Notes: generated by a model not told the origin, from the letters alone. Positions 19,744 through 29,521 are shown, counted from the first letter of the stretch. The stretch: 64,000 bases of DNA from Lachnospiraceae bacterium (GCA_030531435.1 JAUNNN010000001.1:97461-161460), one strand, 5' to 3'. Numbers and translations: made by a program.

Positions 19744-19823
19744 TTATTCTTCCTCCCGTAAACATGCGCATACAGTGTATATTATATCACGTTATATATA
19801 TTTAAACAAAGAAGAAAAAAGAT

Positions 19824-19875
19824 ACCAGGACCGTGTCTGCGCAGTGAGGATTTGAATATGAGACATGGCCCTGGT
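19824..19875 (-). terminator. intrinsic terminator of the 79-residue gene
   Basis: Arms at 19824-19837 and 19862-19875 pair over 14 positions, one a G-U and one a mismatch when read on the minus strand. A run of Ts with TTTTTT follows on that strand, about 25 nt past the stop of the small gene at 19901. Confidence 0.75.
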
Positions 19876-19900
19876 CAAAGGAAAACACTATTTCTGATGA

Positions 19901-20140
19901 TTATAAAGATGTGACTTTGTCAAAATTCACCATTTCAATAAGGTTCATAGAACCATCTTTATAAAAATGATCTTCCATAAAGGTTTCAGATTCATGGTTT
20001 GTAAGAATTCTGGCACACACTTCTTTTGGAAAACGCCTACCATTTACATATAATGGTATGCCGCGATCTTCGTATTTTGACAGATAAATAAGCATTTCGT
20101 TATATCTGCCTTTACGAAGCTCCTCTTCATATACATCCAT
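19901..20140 (-). CDS. small protein of unknown function (79 aa)
   Basis: 79 residues, charged, no membrane segment or signal. GGAG precedes the ATG by about 10 nt, and a good terminator follows the gene, so it is a monocistronic unit. I do not recognise the family. The amino-acid composition (acidic start, GIPLYVNGRRFP turn) looks like a folded cytoplasmic protein rather than noise. Function unknown. Confidence 0.6.
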   Translation of the reverse strand: MDVYEEELRKGRYNEMLIYLSKYEDRGIPLYVNGRRFPKEVCARILTNHESETFMEDHFYKDGSMNLIEMVNFDKVTSL

Positions 20141-20597
20141 ATAACATATACTCCTTCTATGAATAAACTAGGTTACCCTTTGATTCTCTATTTGTACTGC
20201 ATTTTAACTATACATTTCGTGAAATAATAACGAGAATCATAAAAATGAGGCCAAATCGCGCGTGATTAAATAAAAAAAATCAATAACGTTTTGAATTAAT
20301 TAGTGTAAACTGGATTATCGTAAAAATTGAATGAAATTATTCATACGATATGGCAGGATTGTATCCTGCAAATGACGGACATTACGTCCGAAAAATGGTA
20401 CATACTGTACTAGAATAGCTTAAATATGTATTAAAGCCTCTACCCTCCTTTCGACACAGACTGCGAAAAGAGCCTCACATAAGTTATTTTAAGACAACTT
20501 CTTTGAATTTGCAATTAGTTTTTGTTCCCTTTTTAAAACTTTAAAAATAGTAGATTACCCCTTATAATAAACTTATAAAGAAATTGAGGTAAAAGAA
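20141..20597. other. intergenic region upstream of pflA with three mini-hairpins
   Basis: This 457-bp gap has no convincing gene. It holds an inverted repeat (tgaat/attca, about 20328-20343), then three perfect small hairpins in a row: gcaggat/atcctgc (20353-20369), cggac/gtccg (20376-20390) and gtac/gtac (20398-20410). A 22-codon frame (20350-20418) spans them but lacks a ribosome binding site. The pflA promoter is at the right end. A small RNA is possible but unproven. Confidence 0.5.
20540..20568 (+). promoter_or_regulatory. predicted pflA promoter
   Basis: A TATAAT -10 box (20563-20568) lies 17 bp after a weak TTTAAA -35 (20540-20545). GAGG precedes the pflA ATG at 20598. The -10 is convincing and the -35 is poor, so activator help is likely. 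Confidence 0.55.
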
Positions 20598-21359
20598 ATG
20601 ACAGGAAGAATTCATTCGCTTGAAAGCTTTGGTACAGTAGATGGACCTGGAACACGATTTGTTGTGTTCTTTCAGGGATGTCCTATGAGATGTTTATATT
20701 GTCATAATCCAGATACATGGAATCCTAGTGCTGGAGAAGAAATGACGGCAGATTATATTCTTGAACAGTACGATAGAAATAAAGCTTTTTATGGAAATAA
20801 AGGAGGCCTTACTACTACTGGTGGTGAACCCCTTTTACAAATAGATTTTTTAATTGAGTTATATGAAAAAGCTCACGAAAAAGGCATTCATACATGTCTT
20901 GATACATCAGGAATAGTTTTTCAGCCAAATAATGAAGAACTTATGAAGAAATTTGACCGACTTATGAAGGTTACAGATCTTATTATGTTAGATATTAAGC
21001 ATATTGATCCAGAGCTTCATAAAAAAGTTGCTGCACAGCCTAACGATGGAATACTTGCTTTTGCAAAGTATACAGCAGAAAAAGGCGTGGATCTATGGAT
21101 AAGACATGTAGTTGTTCCAGGGCTTACAGATGATGATGAATATCTATATAAGCTTGGATACTTTATTGGTGGATTAAGTAATTTAAAAGCACTTGATGCC
21201 CTTCCATATCATACAATGGGTAAAGTAAAATATGAAAAGCTTGGATATGATTATCCACTTAAGGATACTCCAGCAATGGAAAAGGATATTCTCATTAAGA
21301 AAAAAGAAGTGATTCTTAATGGTATACGCGACCGTCGTAAAGAACTTGCAGGAGAATGA
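20598..21359 (+). CDS. pflA: pyruvate formate-lyase-activating enzyme
   Basis: 253 residues of the radical-SAM glycyl-radical activating enzyme family. The cluster motif CPMRCLYC (CX3CX2C) lies at about residues 29-36, followed by TTGGEPL and a DIKH-type motif. It uses S-adenosylmethionine and a [4Fe-4S] cluster to place the radical on the Gly of PFL. Its target here is not on the PFL core but on the separate 80-residue radical-domain subunit encoded at 22733-22975. It is transcribed on its own from the opposite strand. Confidence 0.96.
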   Translation: MTGRIHSLESFGTVDGPGTRFVVFFQGCPMRCLYCHNPDTWNPSAGEEMTADYILEQYDRNKAFYGNKGGLTTTGGEPLLQIDFLIELYEKAHEKGIHTCLDTSGIVFQPNNEELMKKFDRLMKVTDLIMLDIKHIDPELHKKVAAQPNDGILAFAKYTAEKGVDLWIRHVVVPGLTDDDEYLYKLGYFIGGLSNLKALDALPYHTMGKVKYEKLGYDYPLKDTPAMEKDILIKKKEVILNGIRDRRKELAGE

Positions 21360-21396
21360 TATTTAATATACAAAGACAAACTGCTGTAAGGCAATA

Positions 21397-21443
21397 AAAA
21401 AGTACGTGTGATAAGTGAATTTCACAAACCACACGTACTTTTT
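21397..21443. terminator. bidirectional terminator between pflA and the DUF1858 gene
   Basis: Perfect 14-bp arms (21397-21410 and 21430-21443) start with five As and end with five Ts, so the hairpin can stop transcription on both strands. It serves pflA on the plus strand and the DUF1858 gene on the minus strand. Confidence 0.9.
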
Positions 21444-21452
21444 ATTTGCAGA

Positions 21453-21641
21453 TTATAATGCAGCGATTTTGCTCATAAGATCATCAATATCAAGACCGTG
21501 AACCATTGCTGCTTCCTCTAATGTTTCACCCTGTGATGCAGGACATCCTAAACAATGCATACCTGCTTCCATAAGAATAGGTGCAACGTTAGGGTTTGTT
21601 ACGATAATCTGACCGATTGTCATATCTTTAGTAATTTCCAT
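21453..21641 (-). CDS. DUF1858 domain protein (redox-disulfide type)
   Basis: 62 residues matching DUF1858, a small helical domain with a CLGC motif (here HCLGCPAS around residue 30) often found alone or linked to hybrid-cluster and redox proteins. The CX2C may form a reversible disulfide or hold a metal. It lies 13 nt after mecA with GGAGG before its ATG, so the two are co-transcribed. Its place between pflA and the PFL genes suggests an anaerobic redox role, which is inference. Confidence 0.85.
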   Translation of the reverse strand: MEITKDMTIGQIIVTNPNVAPILMEAGMHCLGCPASQGETLEEAAMVHGLDIDDLMSKIAAL

Positions 21642-21654
21642 TACTGATTCCTCC

Positions 21655-22395
21655 TTATATAGATGCTAATGTTTGTAAAGCATTATCTTTTATTATCAGA
21701 TCACCATGCTCTTCAAGGTATGCTGCAGTTGCATCAGTATATTTCTCGCCTTTTGCATATTCTGAAATGATATTACATACTCTGTTGAAGTCTTCTGGTG
21801 TATGATTCGATTTATGTATAACTAGCAAAAGCTTTCCTGTTTTTGGATTTTTATATAATGAACTTTGTCCAAAATAGAAGTTCTTAATAAGCTTCGCTAC
21901 CTTTGTAACTTCATTAACCTGATTAAATGAGTAAGCCTTTGTAAGCTCAATTGTATTGCTTGCTTCAATTAAAGCTTCTGGATTTGCCTGATCTGTAGCA
22001 AGATTGTCACGGAATTTTTTAAATAAATCAAGCACATTATCAGCTTCATTAGTGATTGAATCAATTAACTCATCCAGGTTACTTGGCGATGTTTCATTGT
22101 CATGAACTGATGGAGCAAAGTTTGCAAATCTTGTATCTAATTCTTCAGGATCATCAACCTTAGTGATGATTAAAATAATACTTTCTGAAGAAACAGGAAC
22201 AGCTTCTATCATAAGAGGAATATTTTCGGCATCAAAACCTAGTTCATATGAAGCCTTCTGCATCATATCTTTGAAAAGCAGTTTGGCTTTATCTGAACCA
22301 TAAGCAAGCTCTGATAACTTCAATTGTCTTGCTGCAAGGTCTGATTTTGTAAGAGTACATTTTATCTGATGATCATTTACTCTTTCAAGCTTCAT
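21655..22395 (-). CDS. mecA: adaptor protein MecA
   Basis: 246 residues with the typical MecA plan: N-terminal substrate-binding domain ([15 protein letters not shown] start, [16 protein letters not shown]), an acidic linker and a C-terminal ClpC-binding domain. It brings proteins to the ClpC/ClpP protease. A good AAGGAG precedes the ATG. The neighbouring PFL genes are separated from it by a terminator. Confidence 0.93.
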   Translation of the reverse strand: MKLERVNDHQIKCTLTKSDLAARQLKLSELAYGSDKAKLLFKDMMQKASYELGFDAENIPLMIEAVPVSSESIILIITKVDDPEELDTRFANFAPSVHDNETSPSNLDELIDSITNEADNVLDLFKKFRDNLATDQANPEALIEASNTIELTKAYSFNQVNEVTKVAKLIKNFYFGQSSLYKNPKTGKLLLVIHKSNHTPEDFNRVCNIISEYAKGEKYTDATAAYLEEHGDLIIKDNALQTLASI

Positions 22396-22484
22396 ATGTA
22401 TACTCCTTTCCCATTGTTATAGTCCAAGTAAATTGTATCATAACTGTAAATAAAATAGAAGTCAACATATAATTATAAATAATA

Positions 22485-22510
22485 AAAGGGCTCCCAAAAG
22501 GGAGCCCTTT
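22485..22510 (-). terminator. terminator of the split PFL operon
   Basis: Perfect 11-bp arms (22485-22495 and 22500-22510) with an AAAA loop. On the minus strand it ends in TTTTATTATTT, 20 nt after the stop of the 66-residue gene, and so ends the three-gene PFL operon. Confidence 0.92.
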
Positions 22511-22530
22511 AATCTGTATATGAAATAATA

Positions 22531-22731
22531 TTATTTATAGTCATCAAGTCCCTGATGAAGTGTAGGTACACTACATGCAAGAGGTGTTCTGCTACAATCC
22601 GTGCAGCCCATTGTCTCTACATTTTTAGCACCAACAACATTCTCATCAGTGTCAACATTGATATGACCAACACCCTTAGCGGCTGAACCGTCAAGGAATG
22701 CTACTAAATCATCTACATTATCCATTGCCAT
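22531..22731 (-). CDS. 66-residue Cys-containing partial copy of the glycyl-radical domain, third gene of the PFL operon
   Basis: The ATG at 22731 comes 1 nt after the stop of the radical subunit gene (TAATATG) and has GAGG about 9 nt upstream, so translation is coupled. Residues 1-25 match the start of the neighbouring radical subunit: both have D-LV-LDG, then KG, H and NV at the same spacing. Beyond that point the RVSGY radical loop is absent. Instead the tail has CTDCSRTPLAC (CX2CX6C) followed by PTLHQGLDDYK. I know of no named family. It may be a structural mimic, repair or protection factor, or a metal/redox module docking in the radical-domain site of PFL. This is inference from internal similarity and operon position. 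Confidence 0.85.
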   Translation of the reverse strand: MAMDNVDDLVAFLDGSAAKGVGHINVDTDENVVGAKNVETMGCTDCSRTPLACSVPTLHQGLDDYK

Positions 22732-22732
22732 A

Positions 22733-22975
22733 TTAGATAGCCTCATGGAATGTTCTTGAGATAACATCAGCCTGCTGTTCAGGTGTTAACTTGATGAAGT
22801 TAACAGCGTATCCTGATACACGGATTGTAAGCTGAGGATAGTTCTCTGGATGAGCCTGTGCATCTAAGAGCATATCTCTGTTAAGAACGTTAACATTAAG
22901 GTGATGTCCACCTTTTACTGAATATCCATCTAAAAGATTAACAAGATTGTCAATCTGCTGTGAATTTGCTGCCAT
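22733..22975 (-). CDS. autonomous glycyl-radical subunit of split pyruvate formate-lyase (GrcA-like)
   Basis: 80 residues corresponding to the C-terminal domain of ordinary PFL. The radical loop RVSGYAVNF is at about residues 52-60, followed by the conserved [12 protein letters not shown] ending. A strong GGAGG sits between the core gene stop and this ATG, so it is a real separate gene and not a sequencing artefact of one frame. In E. coli a similar protein (GrcA/YfiD) only repairs oxygen-cut PFL. Here the core has no radical loop of its own, so this protein must be an essential subunit. PflA should act on its Gly. Confidence 0.93.
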   Translation of the reverse strand: MAANSQQIDNLVNLLDGYSVKGGHHLNVNVLNRDMLLDAQAHPENYPQLTIRVSGYAVNFIKLTPEQQADVISRTFHEAI

Positions 22976-22990
22976 TGTGATTTCCTCCTA

Positions 22991-25030
22991 TTACTTATTA
23001 AGATCGATTTCGATATCTCCAGCGAATACCTGATCTTCCTTACCAAGAGCACCTGGGATGATTGTGAATGTATTTGAAATACCATCCTGAGCATCCTTGA
23101 ATGGAAGCTTAGATACTGATGAAAGTGAAGCTACAGCACCGTGTGTATCACGTCCGTGCATTGGGTTAGCACCTGGAGCGAAAGGCTGTCCTTTTCTACG
23201 TCCGTCTGGTGTGTTACCTGTTGCCTTACCATATGTTACGTTTGATGTAATTGTAAGGATTGATGTTGTAGGTACACCATTTCTGTATGTATGATGTCTT
23301 CTGATTGCTGTCATGAACTTGTGAACGATATCCTGAGCGATTGAGTCAACTCTGTCATCATCGTTACCATACTTAGGGAAGTCTCCTGTTGTCTTGAAGT
23401 CAACGATTACGCCATCTTCATCTCTGATAACTTCAACCTTAGCATACTTAATAGCTGAAAGTGAGTCAGCTACGATTGAAAGACCAGCGATACCTGTTGC
23501 GAAGTATCTCTTAACGTCTCTATCATGAAGAGCCATCTCAGCTCTCTCGTAACAGTACTTATCATGCATGTAGTGAATTACGTTAAGTGTGTTAACGTAA
23601 ACATCTGCCTGCCACTCCATCATATCAATGAACATGTCCATAACCTTATCATACTCAAGAACATCGCCTTCGTATGGACGGTACTTAGGACCAACCTGCT
23701 TCTTAGAAACTTCATCAACACCACCGTTAAGAGCGTAAAGAAGACACTTAGCTAAGTTAGCACGTGCTCCGAAGAACTGCATTTCCTTACCGATAACCAT
23801 TGATGATACACAACAAGCGATACCGTAGTCATCACCGTGTGTAGGTCTCATAAGTTCATCGTTCTCGTACTGGATTGAAGATGTTGTGATAGAAATCTTA
23901 GCACAGTACTTCTTGAATCCTTCTGGAAGTCTTGGTGACCAAAGAACTGTAAGGTTTGGCTCTGGAGCTGCACCAAGGTTCTCAAGTGTGTGGAGGTAAC
24001 GGAATGATGACTTTGTAGCCATTGGACGTCCGTCAACACCAACACCGGCGATAGACTCTGTTACCCATACTGGGTCACCAGCGAAGATCTGGTTGTATTC
24101 TGGTGTACGAGCGAACTTAACGCAACGAAGCTTCATGATGAAGTGATCAATGAACTCCTGAATCTGCTCTTCTGTGAATGTACCATTCTTAAGGTCTCTC
24201 TCAGCGTAGCAGTCGATGAATGTTGATGTACGTCCAAGTGACATAGCAGCACCATTCTGCTCCTTAACTGCTGAAAGGTATCCGAAGTATGTAGCCTGGA
24301 TAGCTTCCTTAACGTTTGTAGCTGGCTTAGAAATATCACAACCATATGAAAGAGCCATTTCTTTCATCATCTTAAGAGCAACGATCTGCTCTGAAATCTC
24401 TTCACGAAGACGGATAACATCATCTGTCATAACACGTCCTGTTGAATCCTTCTGAGCAAGCTTATCCTCGATAAGTAAATCAATACCGTAAAGAGCAACT
24501 CTTCTGTAGTCACCGATGATACGTCCACGTCCGTATGCATCAGGAAGACCTGTTACGATATGTGATGTACGACAAGCTCTCATCTCTGCATTGTATGCAT
24601 CGAAACAACCTGCGTTGTGTGTTTTTCTATGTGTTGAGAAGAACTCAGAAATCTCAGGATCAACTTCGTATCCGTTATCTGAACAAGCCTTCTCTGCCAT
24701 TCTGATACCACCATATGGCTGAAGTGAACGCTTGAAAGGAGCGTCTGTCTGGAAACCAACGATCTTCTCCTTGCTCTTATCTAAATAACCTGGGCCGTGT
24801 GATGTGATTGTTGAAATAACCTTTGTGTCCATATCAACAACGCCACCATTTTCACGCTCTTTCTTCTGGTAACCAAGTACCATCTCCCATAAGTCTTTTG
24901 TAGCCTGTGTAGGTCCTGCAAGGAAAGACTCATCACCATCATATGGTGTGAAGTTCTTCTGGATGAAGTCACGAACATTAACTTCTGATTCCCACTTACC
25001 ACCTACGAAACCATTCCATTCTGATCTCAT
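22991..25030 (-). CDS. pyruvate formate-lyase core subunit, lacking the glycyl-radical domain
   Basis: 679 residues from the ATG at 25030, chosen for the GGAGG seven bases upstream; an upstream start at 25126 would run into the promoter. It matches PFL over its length ([13 protein letters not shown] start, [10 protein letters not shown] with the active Cys pair, [26 protein letters not shown]). Ordinary PFL is about 740-760 residues and ends with RVSGYA. This one stops after GDIEIDLNK, just before that domain, which is encoded by the next gene 15 nt on. It cleaves pyruvate with CoA to acetyl-CoA and formate, but only as a complex. Confidence 0.95.
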   Translation of the reverse strand: MRSEWNGFVGGKWESEVNVRDFIQKNFTPYDGDESFLAGPTQATKDLWEMVLGYQKKERENGGVVDMDTKVISTITSHGPGYLDKSKEKIVGFQTDAPFKRSLQPYGGIRMAEKACSDNGYEVDPEISEFFSTHRKTHNAGCFDAYNAEMRACRTSHIVTGLPDAYGRGRIIGDYRRVALYGIDLLIEDKLAQKDSTGRVMTDDVIRLREEISEQIVALKMMKEMALSYGCDISKPATNVKEAIQATYFGYLSAVKEQNGAAMSLGRTSTFIDCYAERDLKNGTFTEEQIQEFIDHFIMKLRCVKFARTPEYNQIFAGDPVWVTESIAGVGVDGRPMATKSSFRYLHTLENLGAAPEPNLTVLWSPRLPEGFKKYCAKISITTSSIQYENDELMRPTHGDDYGIACCVSSMVIGKEMQFFGARANLAKCLLYALNGGVDEVSKKQVGPKYRPYEGDVLEYDKVMDMFIDMMEWQADVYVNTLNVIHYMHDKYCYERAEMALHDRDVKRYFATGIAGLSIVADSLSAIKYAKVEVIRDEDGVIVDFKTTGDFPKYGNDDDRVDSIAQDIVHKFMTAIRRHHTYRNGVPTTSILTITSNVTYGKATGNTPDGRRKGQPFAPGANPMHGRDTHGAVASLSSVSKLPFKDAQDGISNTFTIIPGALGKEDQVFAGDIEIDLNK

Positions 25031-25097
25031 TTGAATGCCTCCTGTAAATTTAAAATTACTTATTTTAAAGGGTTTTATCCACCCTTCCAGTGTTTTT

Positions 25098-25126
25098 ATT
25101 ATATTTTCAAATTGCCTAAGAGTCAA
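25098..25126 (-). promoter_or_regulatory. sigma-A promoter of the split PFL operon
   Basis: On the minus strand TTGACT (25121-25126) and TATAAT (25098-25103) are spaced by exactly 17 bp. The leader of about 60 nt to the core ATG contains a short aagggt/accctt hairpin (about 25064-25086). Confidence 0.85.
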
Positions 25127-25268
25127 TGTGTTGATATGTATTTTTTTATATACAACTACCTATATTTTTAGGATATTTTATGCAAAGTGTATATGTAGTA
25201 CATTATGTGTATTTTGTATACAATTTGTAGACGCGAATTAAATTAATTTTTTTGTGAACATATATGAT

Positions 25269-25327
25269 TAGCGATCGTCAAATAAAGTTTCTCATGCATG
25301 CATGAAACTTTATTTTCCTCGTCGCTA
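25269..25327. repeat. long imperfect palindrome between PFL promoter and ferredoxin gene
   Basis: Outer arms tagcga/tcgcta (25269-25274, 25322-25327), an inner 12-bp perfect arm pair aaataaagtttc (from 25280) and gaaactttattt, and a CATGCATG core. It might be a bidirectional terminator, a regulator site or a small palindromic element. Confidence 0.6.
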
Positions 25328-25334
25328 TAAAAAA

Positions 25335-25362
25335 AGCTCATGCAACTTACATTGCATGAGCT
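25335..25362 (-). terminator. terminator of the ferredoxin gene
   Basis: Perfect 11-bp arms (25335-25345 and 25352-25362), 14 nt after the ferredoxin stop. On the minus strand seven Ts finish the hairpin. Confidence 0.9.
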
Positions 25363-25376
25363 CTTTATAATAACTA

Positions 25377-25544
25377 TTATTCTGAAATAGCACCTACTGG
25401 GCACTGACCTGCACAAGCTCCACAGCTGATGCACTGATCTGCGTTGATTTCGAACTTTCCATCGCCTTCAGCAATAGCACCTACTGGACACTGGCCTGCA
25501 CATGAACCACAGTTAATGCACTGATCACCAATTACGTATGCCAT
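25377..25544 (-). CDS. 2[4Fe-4S] ferredoxin
   Basis: 55 residues from the ATG at 25544; GGAGG lies 8 nt upstream, which excludes the in-frame start at 25559. Two identical-type cluster motifs are visible: CINCGSCAGQCPVGA and CISCGACAGQCPVGA. This is the clostridial low-potential electron carrier used with pyruvate and hydrogenase reactions. Single-gene unit with its own terminator. Confidence 0.96.
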   Translation of the reverse strand: MAYVIGDQCINCGSCAGQCPVGAIAEGDGKFEINADQCISCGACAGQCPVGAISE

Positions 25545-25632
25545 AATATTTACCTCCATATTTAATACGATTTCAAATTATAGGAGTATTTTAATACATT
25601 ATTTCGGTTAGTGCCAACTAATTATTGGGCCA

Positions 25633-26982
25633 TTAATATAAATTATCGCTTCTAGTCTTTTCCTTATTAGCGAATTTTGTGAATTGAGAAAGCCATACAA
25701 GCTCCACTGTACCAATTGGGCCTCGTCTTTGTTTTGCGATAATAACTTCCGCAATGTTCTGTTTAGGTGATTCCTTATTATAGTAATCATCTCTATATAA
25801 AAACATTACTAAATCCGCATCCTGCTCAATAGCACCTGATTCACGAAGATCAGAAAGAATAGGTCTGTGATCTTCTCTCTTTTCAACAGCTCGTGATAAC
25901 TGAGAAAGTGCTATAACAGGAACATCAAGTTCTCTTGCTAGTGCTTTTAGAGCTCTTGAAATATCTGATATTTCCTGCTGTCTTGATTCACTTCTGCCTG
26001 AACCACTCATAAGCTGCAAATAGTCAATTATAATAATATCTATGTCGTGATCTAATTTATATTTTCTACACTTAGATCTTAATTCACCAATAGAAATGTT
26101 AGGCGTATCATCTATGATAAGTCTTGAATCAGAAATAATTCCAGCGCCTTCCATAAGACTAACCCACTCCTGATCCTGAAGCTGACCAGTTCTTATATGC
26201 TGAGAATCAACATTTGATTCTTGAGCAAGAAGTCGGTTAACAAGCTGTTCCTTTGACATTTCCAGTGAAAAGATAACTGCTGCCTTTTTCTGTCTGAAAC
26301 AAATATTATCTGCAACGTTTAACACAAAAGCAGTCTTACCCATTGAAGGACGTGCAGCTATCAGGATAAAGTCAGAACGCTGGAAGCCAGTTGTGTAATA
26401 GTCAAGATCAACAAATCCAGATGCAACTCCTGTTACAGTTCCCTTTGCTCTTGAAGCTGCTTCTATCTGATCCATTGCATTCATTACAACATCAGCTATT
26501 GGCACATAATCACCTGTATTACGCTTCTGAACTATTTCAAAAACTTTCTTTTCAGTTTCTTCAAATATATTTTCTACAGAATCCTTCTGATCATAGCAGG
26601 CATTTGTAATATCATTATTCAGTTTTATAAGTTTTCTGAGTAATGCTTTTCCTTTAACGATTTCACAGTACTGTTTAATATTTGCTGATGTATATGAAGA
26701 ATTAACAACTTCTCTTACATATTCCATTCCATTTATATCTCCTGGAATATCCATCTGAGTAAGCTTGTTGTTCAATGTAATTGGGTCAACATTCTTTCCT
26801 TCATTATTCAGCTGCTTCATCGCATCAAAAAGAATGCCATACTGTTTTCCATAGAAATCATCTTTATCAAGCGACTCTGTCGCTACAACAAGCGCATCTT
26901 TATCAGTAAGCATTGATCCGACTACAGACTGTTCTGCGTCAATACTATGGGGCATTATCTGTTTAATTGCTGCCTCATCCAT
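25633..26982 (-). CDS. dnaB: replicative DNA helicase DnaB
   Basis: 449 residues: N-terminal primase-interaction domain (MPHSIDAEQSVVGSML) and RecA-type helicase domain with Walker A ARPSMGKT near 205, Walker B IIIDYLQLM and the HRPILSDLRESGAIEQDAD motif. It unwinds DNA at the replication fork as a hexamer. It follows rplI by 3 nt in the conserved gdpP-rplI-dnaB order. No intein seen. Confidence 0.98.
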   Translation of the reverse strand: MDEAAIKQIMPHSIDAEQSVVGSMLTDKDALVVATESLDKDDFYGKQYGILFDAMKQLNNEGKNVDPITLNNKLTQMDIPGDINGMEYVREVVNSSYTSANIKQYCEIVKGKALLRKLIKLNNDITNACYDQKDSVENIFEETEKKVFEIVQKRNTGDYVPIADVVMNAMDQIEAASRAKGTVTGVASGFVDLDYYTTGFQRSDFILIAARPSMGKTAFVLNVADNICFRQKKAAVIFSLEMSKEQLVNRLLAQESNVDSQHIRTGQLQDQEWVSLMEGAGIISDSRLIIDDTPNISIGELRSKCRKYKLDHDIDIIIIDYLQLMSGSGRSESRQQEISDISRALKALARELDVPVIALSQLSRAVEKREDHRPILSDLRESGAIEQDADLVMFLYRDDYYNKESPKQNIAEVIIAKQRRGPIGTVELVWLSQFTKFANKEKTRSDNLY

Positions 26983-26985
26983 TTA

Positions 26986-27432
26986 TTACAGTTCCTCTAC
27001 TTTAACCTTTAACTGTGCCTGTACCTGTGGGTGCAGTTTAACTGTTACATCATAAAATCCAAGAGATTTAATTGCATCTGCTAACTGGATTTTCTTTTTA
27101 TCAATTTCAAATCCATACTGCTTCTTTGCTTCTTCTGCTATTTCCTTTGAAGAAACAGAACCAAATGTCTTTCCGCCTTCGCCACATTTAAGCTTTACAA
27201 CTACAGTTTTATCTTTTATTTTTTCTGCAAAAGCCTTTGCATCCGCAAGATTCTCTGCAGCGATTTTTTCGTTATTCTGATTCTTTAATTTTAAATCATT
27301 TAATGCTTTTGGTGTTGCTTCTATTGCAAGCTTTTTTCCAATAAGGCCATTCTTAGCGTATCCATCTGCAACATCACAAATATCACCTTTTTTACCAAGT
27401 GACTTAACATCCTGTATTAAAATAACCTTCAT
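26986..27432 (-). CDS. rplI: 50S ribosomal protein L9
   Basis: 148 residues from the ATG at 27432; an adjacent TTG just upstream is less likely. The N-terminal rRNA-binding part ([17 protein letters not shown]) and C-terminal domain ([21 protein letters not shown]) are intact. The start shares one base with the gdpP stop (TGATG), so translation is coupled. Confidence 0.98.
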   Translation of the reverse strand: MKVILIQDVKSLGKKGDICDVADGYAKNGLIGKKLAIEATPKALNDLKLKNQNNEKIAAENLADAKAFAEKIKDKTVVVKLKCGEGGKTFGSVSSKEIAEEAKKQYGFEIDKKKIQLADAIKSLGFYDVTVKLHPQVQAQLKVKVEEL

Positions 27433-29468
27433 CAAATATCACCATCCTTTAACATAGTATCGATTGTTTCAAGAAGTTTAGCCTTTGCTTCTTCAGCAGT
27501 AATTCCTGGAAGCTGAGCACCAGCTATATTCATGTGACCGCCACCACCAAGTCTTTCCATAATTACCTGAACATTTACTTCATCAATTGATCTCGCAGAA
27601 ATGTAAATCTGATCCTGGAATTCTGTTAATACAAATGATCCCTTAATTCCATTAATATTAAGAAGCTCATTTGCTGCCTGTGCCCCAAGGATTGTAGGAC
27701 TATCTATGTGCATTTCCTCTGGAGTAATTGATATTGCAAAATTATCAAAATAAACTTCTGCATTTCTAACGATTTCTGCACGAATCTTATAATCATTCAT
27801 ACTGTCTCTGAACAGTTTACGAACTCTTGTAACATCAGCACCATTTCTTCTTAAGTAAGCCGCTGCCTCAAATGTACGTACACCTGTCTTTGTGAGGAAA
27901 TTATTTGTATCAATCATAATACCTGAATAGATACAGTCTGCCTCAACTGGACGAAGCTTAACATCATCTGAAATATACTGAAGTATTTCTGCAACCATTT
28001 CAGAAGCTGATGATGCGTATGGCTCAACATATGAAAGTGTTGCATTTTCAATTTTTTCTGTACCCTGTCTATGGTGATCAAGTACAACTATTGTCTTACA
28101 TTTTGCAAGTAATGGCTCACATTCTGTATAGCTTGGCTTATTTGTATCAACTACGATTACTGCTGTATTCTCATCAGCTGCATCTAATGCCTCAACACTA
28201 TTTAAGAGAATATCCTGCTCATACTCTTCTGTAGCAATAACACTCTCAATAAGTGGACGAATAGAAGTTGTAATTTCATTCATAACAATATGCGTCTTCT
28301 TGCCAAAGGTCTTGGCTGCTCTGTAAACACCTATTGCTGCACCAAATGCATCTACGTCAGGGATCTTATGTCCCATAACAATAATCTTATCTGTACCTTC
28401 TATAATTTCTCTAAGAGCATGGGCTTTAACTCTTGCTTTCTTCTCAGCCTTCTGTGACTTTCCACCATAATAGAAAATCTCATCCTTACTCTTAACAACA
28501 GCCTGATCTCCACCTCTACCAAGAGCAAGATCAATAGACTGACGAGCGTTCTCGTAATTTTCTATGTATGTTCCAGTCTCAACACCAATACCTATACTTA
28601 GTGTAACTGCCATTTCATTACCGATACTAACAGTCTTAACATCTTCAAGAATATCAAAACGTTTATCGATAAGATCATTCAGATATTTCTTTCTAAATAC
28701 GACAAAGTATTTATCTTTTTCAAGCTTTTTAACAAGGGCGTCCATTGATGAAAAATATTTATTTATCTTTCTATCAATAAGTGCTATAAGAAGTGATCTT
28801 CTAACTTCCTCAATACTCTCAAGGGCTTCATCATAGTTATCAATATAAATAAGTCCTACTACAACCTTCTGGTCATCGTTTTCTCTCTGGAGAGCATTAA
28901 TCTTAGTCTCATCAAAGAGGAAAACTGCCACAAGGTAGCTTTCTGTATCAAAGCTTTCGATAACTTCAGATGCTTCCATCATTTCAGTCATCATAACCTT
29001 ATGCATGCTAACGCGAAAATCACTATCCTCGTGAGTTATCATAAGCTCATTTTCTGACTCAGTTACAGGAATATCTTCCTTATGAATTTCTGGAAGAAGT
29101 GTCATGATTGACTTTCTGTAGCCATTCTTTATATGAGTAGTTTTTTCAAATGCATCATTTGTCCAAATAATTTTTCCTGATTCATCTAAAAGTGCATATG
29201 GAATTTCAAGATCATGTAACAGCTGTCTTTGAACCTGTCCATACTGAGTCGCAAAGTTTATCAAATCATTCACAACAATTGCTTTATTTCTAAAATAAAG
29301 AACAAGTGCAATAATGATACAGATTAAACTGCACACAGTCATCACAAAACCAGCTCTAATATCTACAAAATAGATACCTACTGTAAATAAAACTAATATA
29401 GTTGAAAAAAGAAGTGGCCAGCTTGTGTATGCTTTAAGCTGTCCCTTAAATCTGATTTTTGGTTTCAT
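27432..29468 (-). CDS. gdpP: cyclic-di-AMP phosphodiesterase GdpP
   Basis: 678 residues: two membrane segments (about 15-58), a PAS-like domain, a degenerate GGDEF domain (about 175-305) and a DHH/DHHA1 phosphodiesterase module. The metal-binding blocks [26 protein letters not shown] and LDHHRQG are present, with a [12 protein letters not shown] ending. It hydrolyses cyclic di-AMP to pApA and so affects cell wall and osmotic control. First gene of the gdpP-rplI-dnaB operon. Confidence 0.96.
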   Translation of the reverse strand: MKPKIRFKGQLKAYTSWPLLFSTILVLFTVGIYFVDIRAGFVMTVCSLICIIIALVLYFRNKAIVVNDLINFATQYGQVQRQLLHDLEIPYALLDESGKIIWTNDAFEKTTHIKNGYRKSIMTLLPEIHKEDIPVTESENELMITHEDSDFRVSMHKVMMTEMMEASEVIESFDTESYLVAVFLFDETKINALQRENDDQKVVVGLIYIDNYDEALESIEEVRRSLLIALIDRKINKYFSSMDALVKKLEKDKYFVVFRKKYLNDLIDKRFDILEDVKTVSIGNEMAVTLSIGIGVETGTYIENYENARQSIDLALGRGGDQAVVKSKDEIFYYGGKSQKAEKKARVKAHALREIIEGTDKIIVMGHKIPDVDAFGAAIGVYRAAKTFGKKTHIVMNEITTSIRPLIESVIATEEYEQDILLNSVEALDAADENTAVIVVDTNKPSYTECEPLLAKCKTIVVLDHHRQGTEKIENATLSYVEPYASSASEMVAEILQYISDDVKLRPVEADCIYSGIMIDTNNFLTKTGVRTFEAAAYLRRNGADVTRVRKLFRDSMNDYKIRAEIVRNAEVYFDNFAISITPEEMHIDSPTILGAQAANELLNINGIKGSFVLTEFQDQIYISARSIDEVNVQVIMERLGGGGHMNIAGAQLPGITAEEAKAKLLETIDTMLKDGDI

Positions 29469-29521
29469 TTCTATTCCTTATAGCTCCAATAGGACATATT
29501 TCCACATATGATAACTTGATA

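Noticed and set aside
20159..20227. 22-codon hydrophobic frame (MNKLGYPLILYL start)
   Set aside because: No ribosome binding site and it overlaps the start region of the 79-residue gene on the other strand.
20598..21359. ZTP (pfl-motif) riboswitch before pflA
   Set aside because: That motif is named after other genes (folate ligase) and its conserved core is not visible here.
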